Positions 24,056-32,250 of a DNA stretch of 40,108 nt are shown here, in pieces (within the stretch, counting starts at the first letter, position 1; each line of letters begins with the position of its first letter). A program made the position numbers and the translations under genes. Source of the stretch: an uncultured Eubacterium sp. (GTDB taxonomy: Bacteria; Bacillota; Clostridia; Lachnospirales; Lachnospiraceae). The stretch is from positions 1-40,108 of the forward strand of contig CANDMV010000023.1 of the NCBI GenBank assembly GCA_947385875.1, given 5' to 3'. Below the pieces are notes generated by a model, which saw only the letters and a program-made list of their open reading frames with translations, was not told the origin of the DNA and did not search any database.

Positions 24056-24117
24056 TTGAAAGCGACGACTATGATTATCTTGACGATTATTATAATGTAT
24101 TTCAATATGACGATTAA
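24052..24117 (+). CDS. Tiny Asp/Tyr-rich ORF (21 aa), uncertain
   Basis: GTG 24,052 overlaps the lipoprotein's stop by GTGA and leads to 21 residues, 13 of them Asp or Tyr (contains SDDYDYLDDYYNVFQYDD). Translational coupling is possible, but there is no independent ribosome binding site and the ORF may be chance. From 24,118 to 24,417 I see no gene: it is AT-rich, with a GAAATGCATTTC palindrome. Confidence 0.25.
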   Translation: MIESDDYDYLDDYYNVFQYDD

Positions 24118-24417
24118 CCAGAAAAAATCTATATCTGTTCCGCGACAGGAGAAGCTGCCTTAATAATAAGAAGAAACTGCGATAAAAGGAAGGTGGAATA
24201 ACCTATAGATGCAAATAAATACTTGATAATTAGGGTTGTGAAAAATGTGAAAATGAGCTAAAATTGACCTATGTGGAAACAATGTGTTCAAAGACAGAAA
24301 TCAAATCGTATTGAAAATGCATTTCAAGTTTTCTAAATTCATTAGCGTTCGCGGGCATATACGGGCAATAGCTTTGGCAAATCATATCGTTCGCGAGTAT
24401 AGTATAAGGAGATTAAA

Positions 24418-24546
24418 ATGAATGATTTAAAAGCATTAGGAAAATTATTTGTAAAAAATCCAATTATGATAATTACAACATTAGGAGCAGCGGCGATTGG
24501 TGCGGTATTCGGGGTTTTAGCATATTATAATGGCTGGCTGGGCTGA
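24418..24546 (+). CDS. Small hydrophobic membrane peptide (42 aa)
   Basis: ATG 24,418 with AAGGAG seven bases upstream. Forty-two residues: a basic start (MNDLKALGKLFVKN), then a single hydrophobic helix rich in Gly and Ala (TTLGAAAIGAVFGVLAYY). It resembles small membrane-active or holin/bacteriocin-like peptides but has no clear family match. It stands alone between the lipoprotein and the ATPase gene. Confidence 0.5.
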   Translation: MNDLKALGKLFVKNPIMIITTLGAAAIGAVFGVLAYYNGWLG

Positions 24547-24568
24547 GTGATAGCAGGTAGGCAGGATC

Positions 24569-26131
24569 ATGGCATTATATTTGAATACAAATGCGTCGTT
24601 CAAAGATTTCCGGATGCTTCGATATGATAAATATTTTATCGATAAATCCAATATGATTGAAAAAATCAGTGAACGGATCAAGACGAAGAACCGATTTCTG
24701 TGCGTTACAAAGCCCCGCAGATTTGGGAAGACGTCGGTGCTGAATATGCTTGGAGCGTATTACGGCAGGGCGCATCCTTCCAAAGAACTGTTTGATTCTT
24801 TGCAAATCAGCAGGAGTCCGGGTTACTTGGAGCATTTGAATCGTTACAATGTCATTTGTTTTTCGCTGAGTGAGCTGCCTGGGCAGGGAAATTCGTATCA
24901 GGATTATATCGGGCGATTTGATGCTGTTCTTAGGAAAGATCTTTCTGAATCCTATCCAGAGCTTGAAAATCAGGAGAAGGGAAGTCTTTCAGACCTTCTG
25001 ACAGCTACGGGGGATGAGTTTATTTTTGTCATTGATGAATGGGATTATATATTCAGCCATGAGCTGTATCAGGATTATCAGAGGGAGTTTTTAGAGTTTT
25101 TAAGAGATCTGCTGAAAGACAGGCCTTACGTGGCGCTTGTATATATGACAGGAGTGCTTCCTATAAAAAAATATAGTACAGGTTCTGCCCTGAATATGTT
25201 TGACGAATATACGATGCTGAATGATTCTGTGTTTGACCTCTATTTTGGTTTTACCGAACACGAGGTGAAGACACTCTGCGACAGACAGTCAGGGCTGGAG
25301 CTGGATGAATTATCTGAATGGTATCATGGATATACGGCAGAGGACGGCAGCAGAATATACAATCCGCGTTCGGTGGTACTGGCGCTGCTGAATGGAAAAT
25401 GTCTCAGCTACTGGACAAAAACCGGCAGAATGAATGAAGTGCTCTTTTTTCTGAAATATAATATCGGAGAGGTTCGGGATGATGTGATAAAAATGGTCAA
25501 TCATATACCCGTTCGGATGCAAATATCGGAAGAATATACAGCTGGGCAGAACCCTCCGGCTGACAGGGCAGAAATCTATTCAGCTATGATTGGCTATGGA
25601 CTATTGGCTTACCATGATGGGGTGCTTGTGATTCCGAATAAAGAGCTGATGCTGGAGTTTCAGAAGGCATTAAAGGATGATGATTTTGGAGCTGTGTCAG
25701 AGCTTGTCAAAAACTCGGAAGACGTGCTGAACGCGACTTTGAATCAGGATAGTGACGCTGTTGTTTCGTATCTTCATAGAGTCCACAACAGTGAGATACC
25801 GATTTTAAAATATCATGATGAAAATAGTCTTTCCTATGTTGTGACACTGGCATATCTTTCCGCAAGAAATCAATACAGAATAGAACGAGAAGAGAAAAGC
25901 GGGAAAGGATTTGTTGATTTCATTTTTTATCCGAGGAAGATGGGACTGCCTGGAATTATTATAGAATTAAAGGTTGACAGCACGCCGGAAGCCGCAATCA
26001 GACAGATCAGAGAGAGGAAATATGATGAAAAGCTGAAAAGAGAGGGAGTGCGGCGAATACTTTTAGCGGGGATCAGCTATCGTAAGACGGAGAAAATGCA
26101 CCAATGCAGGATTGAGGAAGTATTTTTATAA
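24569..26131 (+). CDS. AAA-ATPase-like protein with C-terminal PD-DEXK nuclease domain
   Basis: A 520-residue protein. Residues 40-60 hold Walker A (TKPRRFGKTSVL), and about 150-162 Walker B (FIFVIDEWDYIF). These belong to the AAA-ATPase_like family (PF09820 type). Near 460-485 are GFVDFIFYPRKMGLPG and IIIELKVD, the D..ExK nuclease core of the PD-DEXK family commonly fused to it. Such proteins are abundant as paralogues in Clostridia; roles are poorly known and often suggested to be in mobile-element or defence functions. A paralogue lies at 37,573 and a decayed third copy at 29,023-29,597. Confidence 0.85.
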   Translation: MALYLNTNASFKDFRMLRYDKYFIDKSNMIEKISERIKTKNRFLCVTKPRRFGKTSVLNMLGAYYGRAHPSKELFDSLQISRSPGYLEHLNRYNVICFSLSELPGQGNSYQDYIGRFDAVLRKDLSESYPELENQEKGSLSDLLTATGDEFIFVIDEWDYIFSHELYQDYQREFLEFLRDLLKDRPYVALVYMTGVLPIKKYSTGSALNMFDEYTMLNDSVFDLYFGFTEHEVKTLCDRQSGLELDELSEWYHGYTAEDGSRIYNPRSVVLALLNGKCLSYWTKTGRMNEVLFFLKYNIGEVRDDVIKMVNHIPVRMQISEEYTAGQNPPADRAEIYSAMIGYGLLAYHDGVLVIPNKELMLEFQKALKDDDFGAVSELVKNSEDVLNATLNQDSDAVVSYLHRVHNSEIPILKYHDENSLSYVVTLAYLSARNQYRIEREEKSGKGFVDFIFYPRKMGLPGIIIELKVDSTPEAAIRQIRERKYDEKLKREGVRRILLAGISYRKTEKMHQCRIEEVFL

Positions 26132-26157
26132 AATAGAAGGCTCAAAGATTATACCAG

Positions 26158-26186
26158 TTGATTTTTTGCCGGTTCTTATTTATAAT
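26158..26186 (+). promoter_or_regulatory. Sigma-A promoter for the LytTR regulator gene
   Basis: TTGATT (26,158-26,163), spacer 17 bp, TATAAT (26,181-26,186), a near-consensus match about 70 bp before the start codon. Confidence 0.6.
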
Positions 26187-26238
26187 AGATCACGTGAATG
26201 ATGTCGAAACAGGCAGCAAGTGTTACTAACAAGTGTTT

Positions 26239-26247
26239 GGGGGGGGG
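26239..26247 (+). repeat. Homopolymeric G tract (9 G) at the start of the LytTR gene
   Basis: Nine consecutive G residues lie five to six bases before the TTG start 26,253 and probably supply the ribosome binding site. Runs this long mutate by slippage, so gain or loss of one base would change spacing and perhaps switch translation. Confidence 0.7.
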
Positions 26248-26252
26248 TGGAG

Positions 26253-27002
26253 TTGTATTCAATAGCATTATGTGATGATGAGGAAATGGAGCTTGACCAG
26301 ATTGAAGATTTTCTGGCAGATTATCAGGATAGGAATCCGGCATTAAAGTATGCAGTAGAAAGGTTTGTCAGTGCGGAGGCATTGCTGATGCGGATCAGGG
26401 AGGAAGGATATACGCCGGATTTATTGCTGCTAGATATATTTATGTCTGGGAAGAGCGGCATGGAGGCGGCGGAGGAAATGCGCAGGCTGGGACTGGATAT
26501 GCCGATTGTCTTTTTCACGACTTCTACAGAATATGCGTTGAGAGCTTATGAGGTAGATGCGGTGCAGTATCTTGTGAAGCCGTTGAATGCCGAACGATTT
26601 TTCCATGCTATGGATGTGGCGGTAGGGCAGATGAGTAAGAGAAGGGAAAGCTGGATTGTCATAAAAGTCGCGGGAGGAATCCGGCAGATTCTGCCCAATG
26701 ACATCATATATTGTGAATCGCAAAAAAATTATCAGGAACTGTATCTGGCGAAAGAGGAGTATAAAGTCCGCATGACGGCTGGAAAGCTGTGGGAGCTGTT
26801 GGAAGGCTACAGCCAGTTTGGAAGATGCGGAAGATCTTATATATTGAATATGAATCATATTGTCTCGGTAGAGCGTGAAGAGATTGTAATGGATAATGGG
26901 AGTATGATTTATATACCACGGAATAAAGTGGCAGAGTTTAAGAAAGCATATTTTTCTTATTATTTCGATTTCCGGGATCGGGGGGTTGAAGAATGCCTAT
27001 AA
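26253..27002 (+). CDS. LytTR-family response regulator
   Basis: A 249-residue protein. Start TTG 26,253 is inferred, since the conserved receiver begins at once (YSIALCDDEEMELDQIE). The receiver keeps Asp8/Asp9, the phosphorylatable Asp in PDLLLLDIFM (about 61) and the Lys in YLVKPLN. A LytTR DNA-binding domain follows (KVAGGIRQILPNDIIYCES, FGRCGRSYILNMNHI, SMIYIPRNKVAEFKKAY). Such regulators act on paired direct repeats upstream of bacteriocin, competence or peptide-signalling genes. The GHKL kinase gene 477 bp downstream is the likely partner. Confidence 0.85.
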   Translation: MYSIALCDDEEMELDQIEDFLADYQDRNPALKYAVERFVSAEALLMRIREEGYTPDLLLLDIFMSGKSGMEAAEEMRRLGLDMPIVFFTTSTEYALRAYEVDAVQYLVKPLNAERFFHAMDVAVGQMSKRRESWIVIKVAGGIRQILPNDIIYCESQKNYQELYLAKEEYKVRMTAGKLWELLEGYSQFGRCGRSYILNMNHIVSVEREEIVMDNGSMIYIPRNKVAEFKKAYFSYYFDFRDRGVEECL

Positions 27003-27169
27003 AATGATTTGGCGGTATAGTCTGTTAGTTCCGGCTTTTTCGAACGTTTTTGCTTTCAAAAATGAGGATCAGTGATTTGTTTGGAAAAATCAGCACTTGA
27101 AACTTTTGATGGATTGTGGTATATGAAATATAAGAAAGGGCATCTGCTGGTAACGGATGTTCCATAGGG

Positions 27170-27249
27170 AGCTGCCGAAAGACGGTTAGCCCGATTAATT
27201 AGTTACAAAATAGCCGTATCCTTTGGTCGGGAAGGCGGCTATTTTTGTG
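27170..27249. terminator. Bidirectional hairpin terminator beside a micro-toxin gene
   Basis: AAAATAGCCG (27,207-27,216) and CGGCTATTTT (27,236-27,245) form a 10-bp stem, T-rich on both sides, so it can end transcription from both strands. Just before it, GACGGTTAGCCCGATTAATT matches the antisense part often found at the 3' end of holin-like type I toxin genes. The rest of the gap (27,003-27,169) shows nothing I can assign. Confidence 0.65.
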
Positions 27250-27319
27250 TCTTATTACTATCTTTACCGATAGAATATCCGATACCAAAGCATGTCAGGC
27301 CGAAGCTCAACACTGCCAT
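27239..27319 (-). CDS. Holin-like small toxin (26 aa, possibly truncated at start)
   Basis: From ATG at 27,319 (minus strand) the product is 26 residues: a hydrophobic stretch MAVLSFGLTCFGIGYSIG then a charged KDSNKTQK tail, typical of holin-like type I toxins of Firmicutes. The frame extends upstream over IDILGL to a TAG without a better start, suggesting loss of the first codons. No ribosome binding site is obvious. The overlapping antisense-like terminator supports a type I toxin-antitoxin relation, which is inference. Confidence 0.5.
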   Translation of the reverse strand: MAVLSFGLTCFGIGYSIGKDSNKTQK

Positions 27320-27478
27320 AAGTCCTAAAATATCTATTGGCTAAAATTCGTTTTCTGGCCGGGGGAGTAATCTTTTCTTGTCCCCCAGATAATGTCATTC
27401 GTCCCTGTGTGTAGAATTTATATTTTAGAGATGATATAATAAACTCGGATTTATTCTGTTCAGGGAGGAGCGGTTATT

Positions 27479-28774
27479 ATGTTGGGAGGTTCATTTTGGA
27501 TAGCGTTTCTGCGTAATTTCATTAGTATTGTATTAATGCTTTCTTTTTCTTTGATGCTGGATCGTCCAAAGTTTGCCATGAAGAAAACAATCGTATGTTA
27601 TGTGATCTTTGGCGTTGCTTTGAACATTGCTTATAGCTGTTGGTATCTCTTTGCATATGGCAGTTTTGTCAGGTTCGCAGCATTTTCGGCGCTGCCTGCC
27701 GTAGGGATTTTTTGCTGCCTGATGAGCAGCGAGGCACTGTATCTGTCACTGTATAAGATGGCGTTGGCTTTTTATCTGTTTTCTGTATGTGTTTTTTGCG
27801 GAGTGGATGTAGCGCGATGGTGGTTTGACGGAAATTTGTGGGTAGATTTGCTCGTGCGCATCATCTGCTGTGTAGTGATTCTTAGCTTTACATGGTTTAA
27901 GTTTCGCAAACAGTTTTTGAGCGGAGTGGATTTTCTGATTCAGGAGATGGATTTGTTCAGCGGTGTCGCTCTATTTGTGTCGGTGGTGCTGGGTGCAATC
28001 ATGGCTTATTGGCCGAATCTGCAGGGATTTTCCATATTCAATATGGTAAGGGCTTTTCTAATCCTGTTTATGGCGGGAACACTCCAGTATGCGATTCTTC
28101 ATCTGTATATTCATCTGGGACAGGAGCATTATTATCAGGCGGAGAAGGAGCTGCTTGAGGTAAATGAACAGCTTCTTCACCAACAGATGGATCTGATGCG
28201 TGAATCGGAAATGGAAGCAGCTCGGATACGCCATGATGTGCGTCATCACATGATGCTGATTAAGGAATATGTGGATAAGGAAGAGTTTGATGAGCTGTCC
28301 GTATATCTGCAGCATTACGGTGCGGATGTGGAAAGGCAGAAGGTAAAAGACATCTGTAGGAATCAGGCGGTAAACAGTATTCTGTCAGCCTATGCCAAGA
28401 AGGCGAGAAGCCGGGATATTCAGGTTGACATGGACGTGAAGCTGGCGGAGAATCTGCCCGTGCGGGATATAGACTGGATTGCGATTCTGGCAAATATGTT
28501 TGAAAATGCAATTCATGGATGCGTCAGTTCCGGGCTGCCGAAGCAGGTCATCGATATTTATATCGCTCAGAAAAGGAATAAGGTAATTATTCAGTGCCGG
28601 AATACGAGCAGCGGGAAAGTAGTGTTCCGCAAGGGACTGCCGCAGTCGGATAAAGGAGGCGGCATGGGGGTGTTCAGTATTATCAAGGCTGTATCCAATT
28701 ATGAGGGAGCGACTGATTTTGGCGTGGAAAATGGGCAGTTTGTGACGAGGATTTTATTGAATCTTCCGGCTTAA
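27479..28774 (+). CDS. GHKL sensor histidine kinase (AgrC-like)
   Basis: A 431-residue protein, ATG 27,479 behind GGGAGGAG. Residues 1-210 hold about six membrane helices and no extracellular domain. Then a coiled region leads to the phospho-acceptor RHDVRHHMML (His252), the N-box LANMFENAIHGC (Asn343) and G-box KGGGMGVFSIIK, the HK10 type of kinase that partners LytTR regulators and often senses peptides. A GGGGGA/TCCCCC hairpin (27,361-27,386) and a TATAAT box (27,435) precede the gene. No exported-peptide gene is adjacent, although the 42-aa peptide lies 3 kb upstream. Confidence 0.85.
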   Translation: MLGGSFWIAFLRNFISIVLMLSFSLMLDRPKFAMKKTIVCYVIFGVALNIAYSCWYLFAYGSFVRFAAFSALPAVGIFCCLMSSEALYLSLYKMALAFYLFSVCVFCGVDVARWWFDGNLWVDLLVRIICCVVILSFTWFKFRKQFLSGVDFLIQEMDLFSGVALFVSVVLGAIMAYWPNLQGFSIFNMVRAFLILFMAGTLQYAILHLYIHLGQEHYYQAEKELLEVNEQLLHQQMDLMRESEMEAARIRHDVRHHMMLIKEYVDKEEFDELSVYLQHYGADVERQKVKDICRNQAVNSILSAYAKKARSRDIQVDMDVKLAENLPVRDIDWIAILANMFENAIHGCVSSGLPKQVIDIYIAQKRNKVIIQCRNTSSGKVVFRKGLPQSDKGGGMGVFSIIKAVSNYEGATDFGVENGQFVTRILLNLPA

Positions 28775-28803
28775 AGTGTAAGTGATCTGTAATTATCATA
28801 TCA

Positions 28804-28834
28804 AGTATCTTGGACTGCTAATGTCCAAGATACT
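28804..28834 (+). terminator. Hairpin downstream of the kinase gene
   Basis: AGTATCTTGGAC and GTCCAAGATACT form a perfect 12-bp stem with a seven-base loop. No T-run follows, so it may end transcription only weakly or stabilise the transcript's 3' end. Confidence 0.55.
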
Positions 28835-28839
28835 ACAGA

Positions 28840-29022
28840 GAATTCATTCCAAATTCAGTTAACATAGCAGACTGTGTTGACTGAATTTGGAATGAATTTT
28901 CCATATCATACCCTATGGGTACAAAGCGTGAATAACGTTTTGCGGAAAGCAATTTTCAAGCACGAGAAGTGTGAAGCAGATCATGCACATTTTGCAGAAA
29001 GAAAATTCCAAACACACATCTG
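28840..29022 (+). repeat. Family B MITE-like element, degenerate copy
   Basis: Contains the family's inner inverted repeat (GAATTCATTCCAAATTCAG with CTGAATTTGGAATGAATTTT), the block TTTTGCGGAAAGCAATTTTC, GTGTGAAGCA and a worn right end (TTCCAAACACACATCT). It matches 29,862-30,023 with many substitutions. It sits exactly at the 3' end of the decayed ATPase gene on the opposite strand. Confidence 0.65.
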
Positions 29023-29597
29023 CTGCAGCGCTTCTTTGCATTTATTGTCAAAAGCAGCTTTTTCGGCATATTTTAGTTCAATGATAATACCTATTTCTCT
29101 GTCTTCTATTTCTATGGGGATGTCGCTGCAGCCGTCGCCTGCCTCAGCATTAGATTTGATTCTTCGATTGCGGCGGTATCATTTTCTTCAAAAGCCCTGC
29201 AGAAGCTTTCCAGTTTCCGGCGGTCTCTGCGGGTTTCTGCTTCAAACCATTCCCGTATCTGTCTGATAAATATCCACTGGATCTCTCTATTTGGAATGAC
29301 GAGTTGTGCCATTTCCTGACTGTCTTTCTCATTCCAGGTCAGATATCCTGCCGTGAAAAGGATACTCCATAAATTGTCTGCATCAGAATCCAGATCTCGG
29401 TACGTTAATTCCTGTCGTATTTCTTTTCTTATGGTTCCGCCATTAATTAGAAGCTCGATTTCATCTCTGACTGTTTCATCCGCTCTGTCGATAAAATTTC
29501 GGATGATATGATTACTGCTCGTGTTTATCCATTAATTCTGCGGTTCTGCGGCATTTCCATCCTGCAGGTCATCACAGTATCTGATCACATCCCAGGG
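29023..29597 (-). pseudogene. Decayed third AAA-ATPase/PD-DEXK paralogue
   Basis: Minus-strand translation starts with PWDVIRYCDDLQDG and continues, past an in-frame TAA, with SNHIIRNFIDRADETVRDEI, QELTYRDL, DNLWSILFTAGYLTW and QLVIPNREIQWIFI, then loses a segment and resumes in another frame with DIPIEIEDREIGIIIELKYAE, the nuclease core. This matches the middle and C-terminus of the protein encoded at 37,573. The ATPase half is absent. It is bordered by repeat C on its 5' side and repeat B on its 3' side. Confidence 0.8.
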
Positions 29598-29826
29598 ACA
29601 GTACCCTTATTGCGCATTTTATGCACCACCAAGAATAAAGGTCTTGAGTGCATTTCAGATATCGTGCCCTGTGGTATCCCTAGATCTAAATCGCTTCGCG
29701 ATGGGACTTTCATAGTAAACCTACATGCGCAATTTACGCACCACCAAGAATGAAAGTAACGGGCGCATACGGACAGCGTGCCCTGTGGGTATCTCTGAAT
29801 GAAATCGCTTCGCGATGGGACTTGCG
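29598..29826 (+). repeat. Family C repeats, two in tandem
   Basis: Copy 1 (29,598-29,710) and copy 2 (29,711-29,826) share GCGCA..TTACGCACCACCAAGAAT, GTGCCCTGTGG-TATC and GAAATCGCTTCGCGATGGGA. CGCTTCGCGA is a small hairpin. Sequence identity between copies is high in the right half. Also present at 2,433 and 21,657-21,880. Confidence 0.85.
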
Positions 29827-29861
29827 ACCGTCAGGTGCCGCAATGTAGATGCAGAGTACTT

Positions 29862-30023
29862 AGAGCGTGTTTGAAAAATCATTCCCGCGATCTGCACTCC
29901 CCACTTTGCGGATAATTCATCCCAAATTTAATCAACATAGCCCGCTATGCCTCATAAATTTGGGATAAATTCTCCACAAAGTGTGAAGCACATCTCACAG
30001 AAAGCATTTTTCAAACACGCTCT
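29862..30023 (+). mobile_element. Family B MITE-like element with 18-bp terminal inverted repeats
   Basis: 162 bp bounded by AGAGCGTGTTTGAAAAAT and its perfect complement ATTTTTCAAACACGCTCT. Inside is a second inverted repeat (ATCCCAAATTTA with TAAATTTGGGAT). No coding capacity. The left end recurs exactly at 35,903-35,951 (minus orientation) and almost exactly at 39,421-39,455, and a worn right end at about 33,360. Size, TIRs and multiple copies fit a non-autonomous transposable element. It lies next to (or was inserted into) a family A' element. Confidence 0.8.
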
Positions 30024-30123
30024 AGGGCTTCTTAGCATTTTGGAAAAGTCACCAGAAGACGGAACCGCTCCTCTCACCCGGCATCCGCACAGCCAATATG
30101 CAACACTGTATCTGAACTGTTAC
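30024..30123 (+). repeat. Right half of a family A' element
   Basis: GGGCTTCTTAGCATTTTGGA, AAAAGTCACCAGAAGACGGA, CTCTCACCCGGC and the end TATCTGAACTGTTAC match the right half of the element at 15,637-15,893. Its left half is absent, apparently replaced by the family B element. Confidence 0.75.
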
Positions 30124-30162
30124 CCATTCACAAGTTATTTTGTTATAGTACCTTAGTTTCCC

Positions 30163-30191
30163 TTGACAATTATTTTTGCGCGTTATATACT
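30163..30191 (+). promoter_or_regulatory. Consensus sigma-A promoter of the GntR/ABC operon
   Basis: TTGACA (30,163-30,168), spacer 17 bp, TATACT (30,186-30,191), 47 bp before the start codon. Downstream AGATAAATAC and AGATAAAAAC are direct repeats that could be the regulator's operator. Confidence 0.8.
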
Positions 30192-30237
30192 GTACTTGTT
30201 AGATAAATACAGATAAAAACAGATTGGCGGTGAAAAT

Positions 30238-30618
30238 TTGGAAATTATAGTCAGCAACAAAGCAAGTCGCCCGCTGTATGAACAAATTTCCACACAGATA
30301 AAAGCGGCAATTATGAGCGGGGAATTAAAAGCCGGCGAAGCAATTCCCTCTGTGCGTGCTTTGGCAAAATCTCTTCATATCAGCATTTTAACGGTTCAAA
30401 AAGCATATTCCATACTTCAGGAAGACGGCTTCATAGAAACCACAGCCGGCAAGGGATGCTATGTATCGGCGCAGAATCAGGATTTCTATCTGGAAGAACA
30501 GCAGAAAAAGATCGAAGTAAAATTTACAGAGGCAATAGAAATAGCCCGTACAAGCGGTATTACAATCGATAAATTGATTGACTTATTGACACTTTTATAT
30601 GAGGAGGATGATTCATGA
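30238..30618 (+). CDS. GntR-family regulator, YtrA type
   Basis: A 126-residue protein starting at TTG 30,238 behind GGCGGTG. It has the winged-helix GntR domain (RPLYEQISTQIKAAIMSGELKAGEAIPSVRALAKSLHISILTVQKAYSILQEDGFIETTAGKGCYV) and only a short helical tail, as in the YtrA subfamily that represses ABC transporter operons in response to cell-wall stress or antibiotics. It overlaps the ABC ATPase gene (ATGA). Confidence 0.9.
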   Translation: MEIIVSNKASRPLYEQISTQIKAAIMSGELKAGEAIPSVRALAKSLHISILTVQKAYSILQEDGFIETTAGKGCYVSAQNQDFYLEEQQKKIEVKFTEAIEIARTSGITIDKLIDLLTLLYEEDDS

Positions 30619-31478
30619 CAGACAATATATTAGAAATACGGAATTTGTCCAAAGTTTACGGTGACTTTATGCTTGATAAGATTAGCTTTTCGCTTCCGCG
30701 GGGAGTGATTATGGGGCTGATCGGCGAGAACGGAGCCGGTAAATCAACGACAATTAACTGCATTTTAAACGAAATTCAAAAAAGCGGCGGAGAAATTCTG
30801 GTGTTTGGAAAAGACCATATTTTAAATGAAAAAGAAGTGAAAGGTCGAATAGGTGTTGTTTTTGATGAGAACCATTTTCCCGATATTTTTACCCCTATGG
30901 AAATCGGCAGATGTATGTCCGGCATTTATCCTATCTGGGAATGGGATGCTTACCGTCGGTTTCTTGAAAAGTTTGATCTGCCAAATGATAAAAAAATTAA
31001 AGATTATTCAAAAGGCATGAAAGTAAAGCTTGCCTTTGCAGTTGCGCTTTCACACAAAGCTGAACTGTTGATTTTAGACGAAGCCACGAGTGGGCTCGAC
31101 CCGGTTATCAGGGATGATGTTCTGGATCTGCTGATAGACTTCGTGCAGGATGAAAATCATTCTGTCCTTGTGTCGTCGCATATCACAAGCGATTTGGAAA
31201 AGGCAGCGGATTATATTACTTTTCTCCACAAAGGAAAAGTAGTATTCAGCTATGAAAAAGATGATTTAGTAGATCACTATGGGGTGGTCAGCTGTGGGAA
31301 TGCTGTCTTTGATACACTCGACCAGACAGATGTGATCGCTTACTGCAGGGAAGATTACCAATACAAAGTCTTGGTAAAAGATCGGATGAAGGCGGCAAAG
31401 AATTATCCGAAGGCGATTGTCAGTCCGGCAACGATTGAAGAAATTATGCTGTTTTATGTAAAGGGGGAAATGCAGTGA
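30615..31478 (+). CDS. ABC transporter ATP-binding protein
   Basis: A 287-residue protein. Walker A GENGAGKST, signature YSKGMKVKLAFA, Walker B LLILDEATSGLDP and H-loop SSHITSDLEKA are all intact. The C-terminal extension fits the DrrA/YtrB group of drug or peptide exporters. It is translationally coupled to the GntR gene; the permease that should follow is reduced to 12 codons, with a different permease 140 bp on. Confidence 0.9.
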   Translation: MTDNILEIRNLSKVYGDFMLDKISFSLPRGVIMGLIGENGAGKSTTINCILNEIQKSGGEILVFGKDHILNEKEVKGRIGVVFDENHFPDIFTPMEIGRCMSGIYPIWEWDAYRRFLEKFDLPNDKKIKDYSKGMKVKLAFAVALSHKAELLILDEATSGLDPVIRDDVLDLLIDFVQDENHSVLVSSHITSDLEKAADYITFLHKGKVVFSYEKDDLVDHYGVVSCGNAVFDTLDQTDVIAYCREDYQYKVLVKDRMKAAKNYPKAIVSPATIEEIMLFYVKGEMQ

Positions 31479-31513
31479 AAGGCTTGTTTGAGGCGGACCG
31501 AAGTGGAACATAG
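31475..31513 (+). pseudogene. Remnant start of an ABC permease gene
   Basis: GTG 31,475 overlaps the ATPase stop (GTGA), has AAGGGGGA upstream, and gives KGLFEAD then a stop after 12 codons. Permeases of this family begin with similar MKGL-x-x-x-D text, so this is probably the 5' end of a deleted permease gene. Confidence 0.5.
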
Positions 31514-31620
31514 GATTTTAAATGGATTTCTGCAGATTATAGGTAAGCTTGTATGAGTTGTTATGGCGGATGTAACATTTCGCGGACATTTTTCTGTTAT
31601 ATTTTAGATCAAAGGAGAAC

Positions 31621-32250
31621 ATGATGAGAGGCTTGGTTTTGAAAGATTTACTGCTTATGATTAAAATGAATAAAAAAATGATTGCTGTTATGAATCTGCT
31701 TGTCATAGCAATCGCTTTTTTAGGTGAAAATGATATCTACGCTGTCATGTCTTCTGTCTTCTGCTCACTATCGATTGGTATGCATTTAATGATGACAATG
31801 ACTTACGATGGAAGGAATACATGGAAGCAATACGAACTGACGCTGCCGGTTACGAAATATCAGGTGATTGCCAGTAAATATCTGACGTGTCTTGTTCTTG
31901 CACCAATCAGTGCGGCAGGCACAGTTATCATCTATGCCGCCCGTTATGCGGTATATCATAGTTTTTCATGGGAGCAGTTAGGGGGCTGCGTTGTGACAGC
32001 AGTTTTGCTTCCGGTATTATGGTGTTCGGTATGTCTGGCATTTGCACAGTGGCTGGGATATACGAGCGTTCAATATGTAAGGGCAGTCTCTACACTGCTG
32101 ATGATTATTTTGATAAATAAAATGCCGGAGAATGCAGCTTTTGTGGTGAAGTATTTTGTTCAAAATCCTGTTTTGCTGATGATAACGGTTCTGGCGGTAA
32201 CCTTGGCCGCATATTTTGCGAGTGTAACCGGTTATGCAAGGAAAGAATAA
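31621..32250 (+). CDS. ABC-2 type permease subunit
   Basis: A 209-residue protein, ATG 31,621 behind AAAGGAG. It opens MRGLVLKDLLLMIKMNKK, typical of the ABC-2 small permease family. About six membrane helices follow (for example MIAVMNLLVIAIAFLG, LVLAPISAAGTVIIYAA, VVTAVLLPVLWCSVCLA). It ends with a basic tail YARKE. It probably pairs with the ATPase upstream, forming a GntR-regulated export system. Confidence 0.8.
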   Translation: MMRGLVLKDLLLMIKMNKKMIAVMNLLVIAIAFLGENDIYAVMSSVFCSLSIGMHLMMTMTYDGRNTWKQYELTLPVTKYQVIASKYLTCLVLAPISAAGTVIIYAARYAVYHSFSWEQLGGCVVTAVLLPVLWCSVCLAFAQWLGYTSVQYVRAVSTLLMIILINKMPENAAFVVKYFVQNPVLLMITVLAVTLAAYFASVTGYARKE

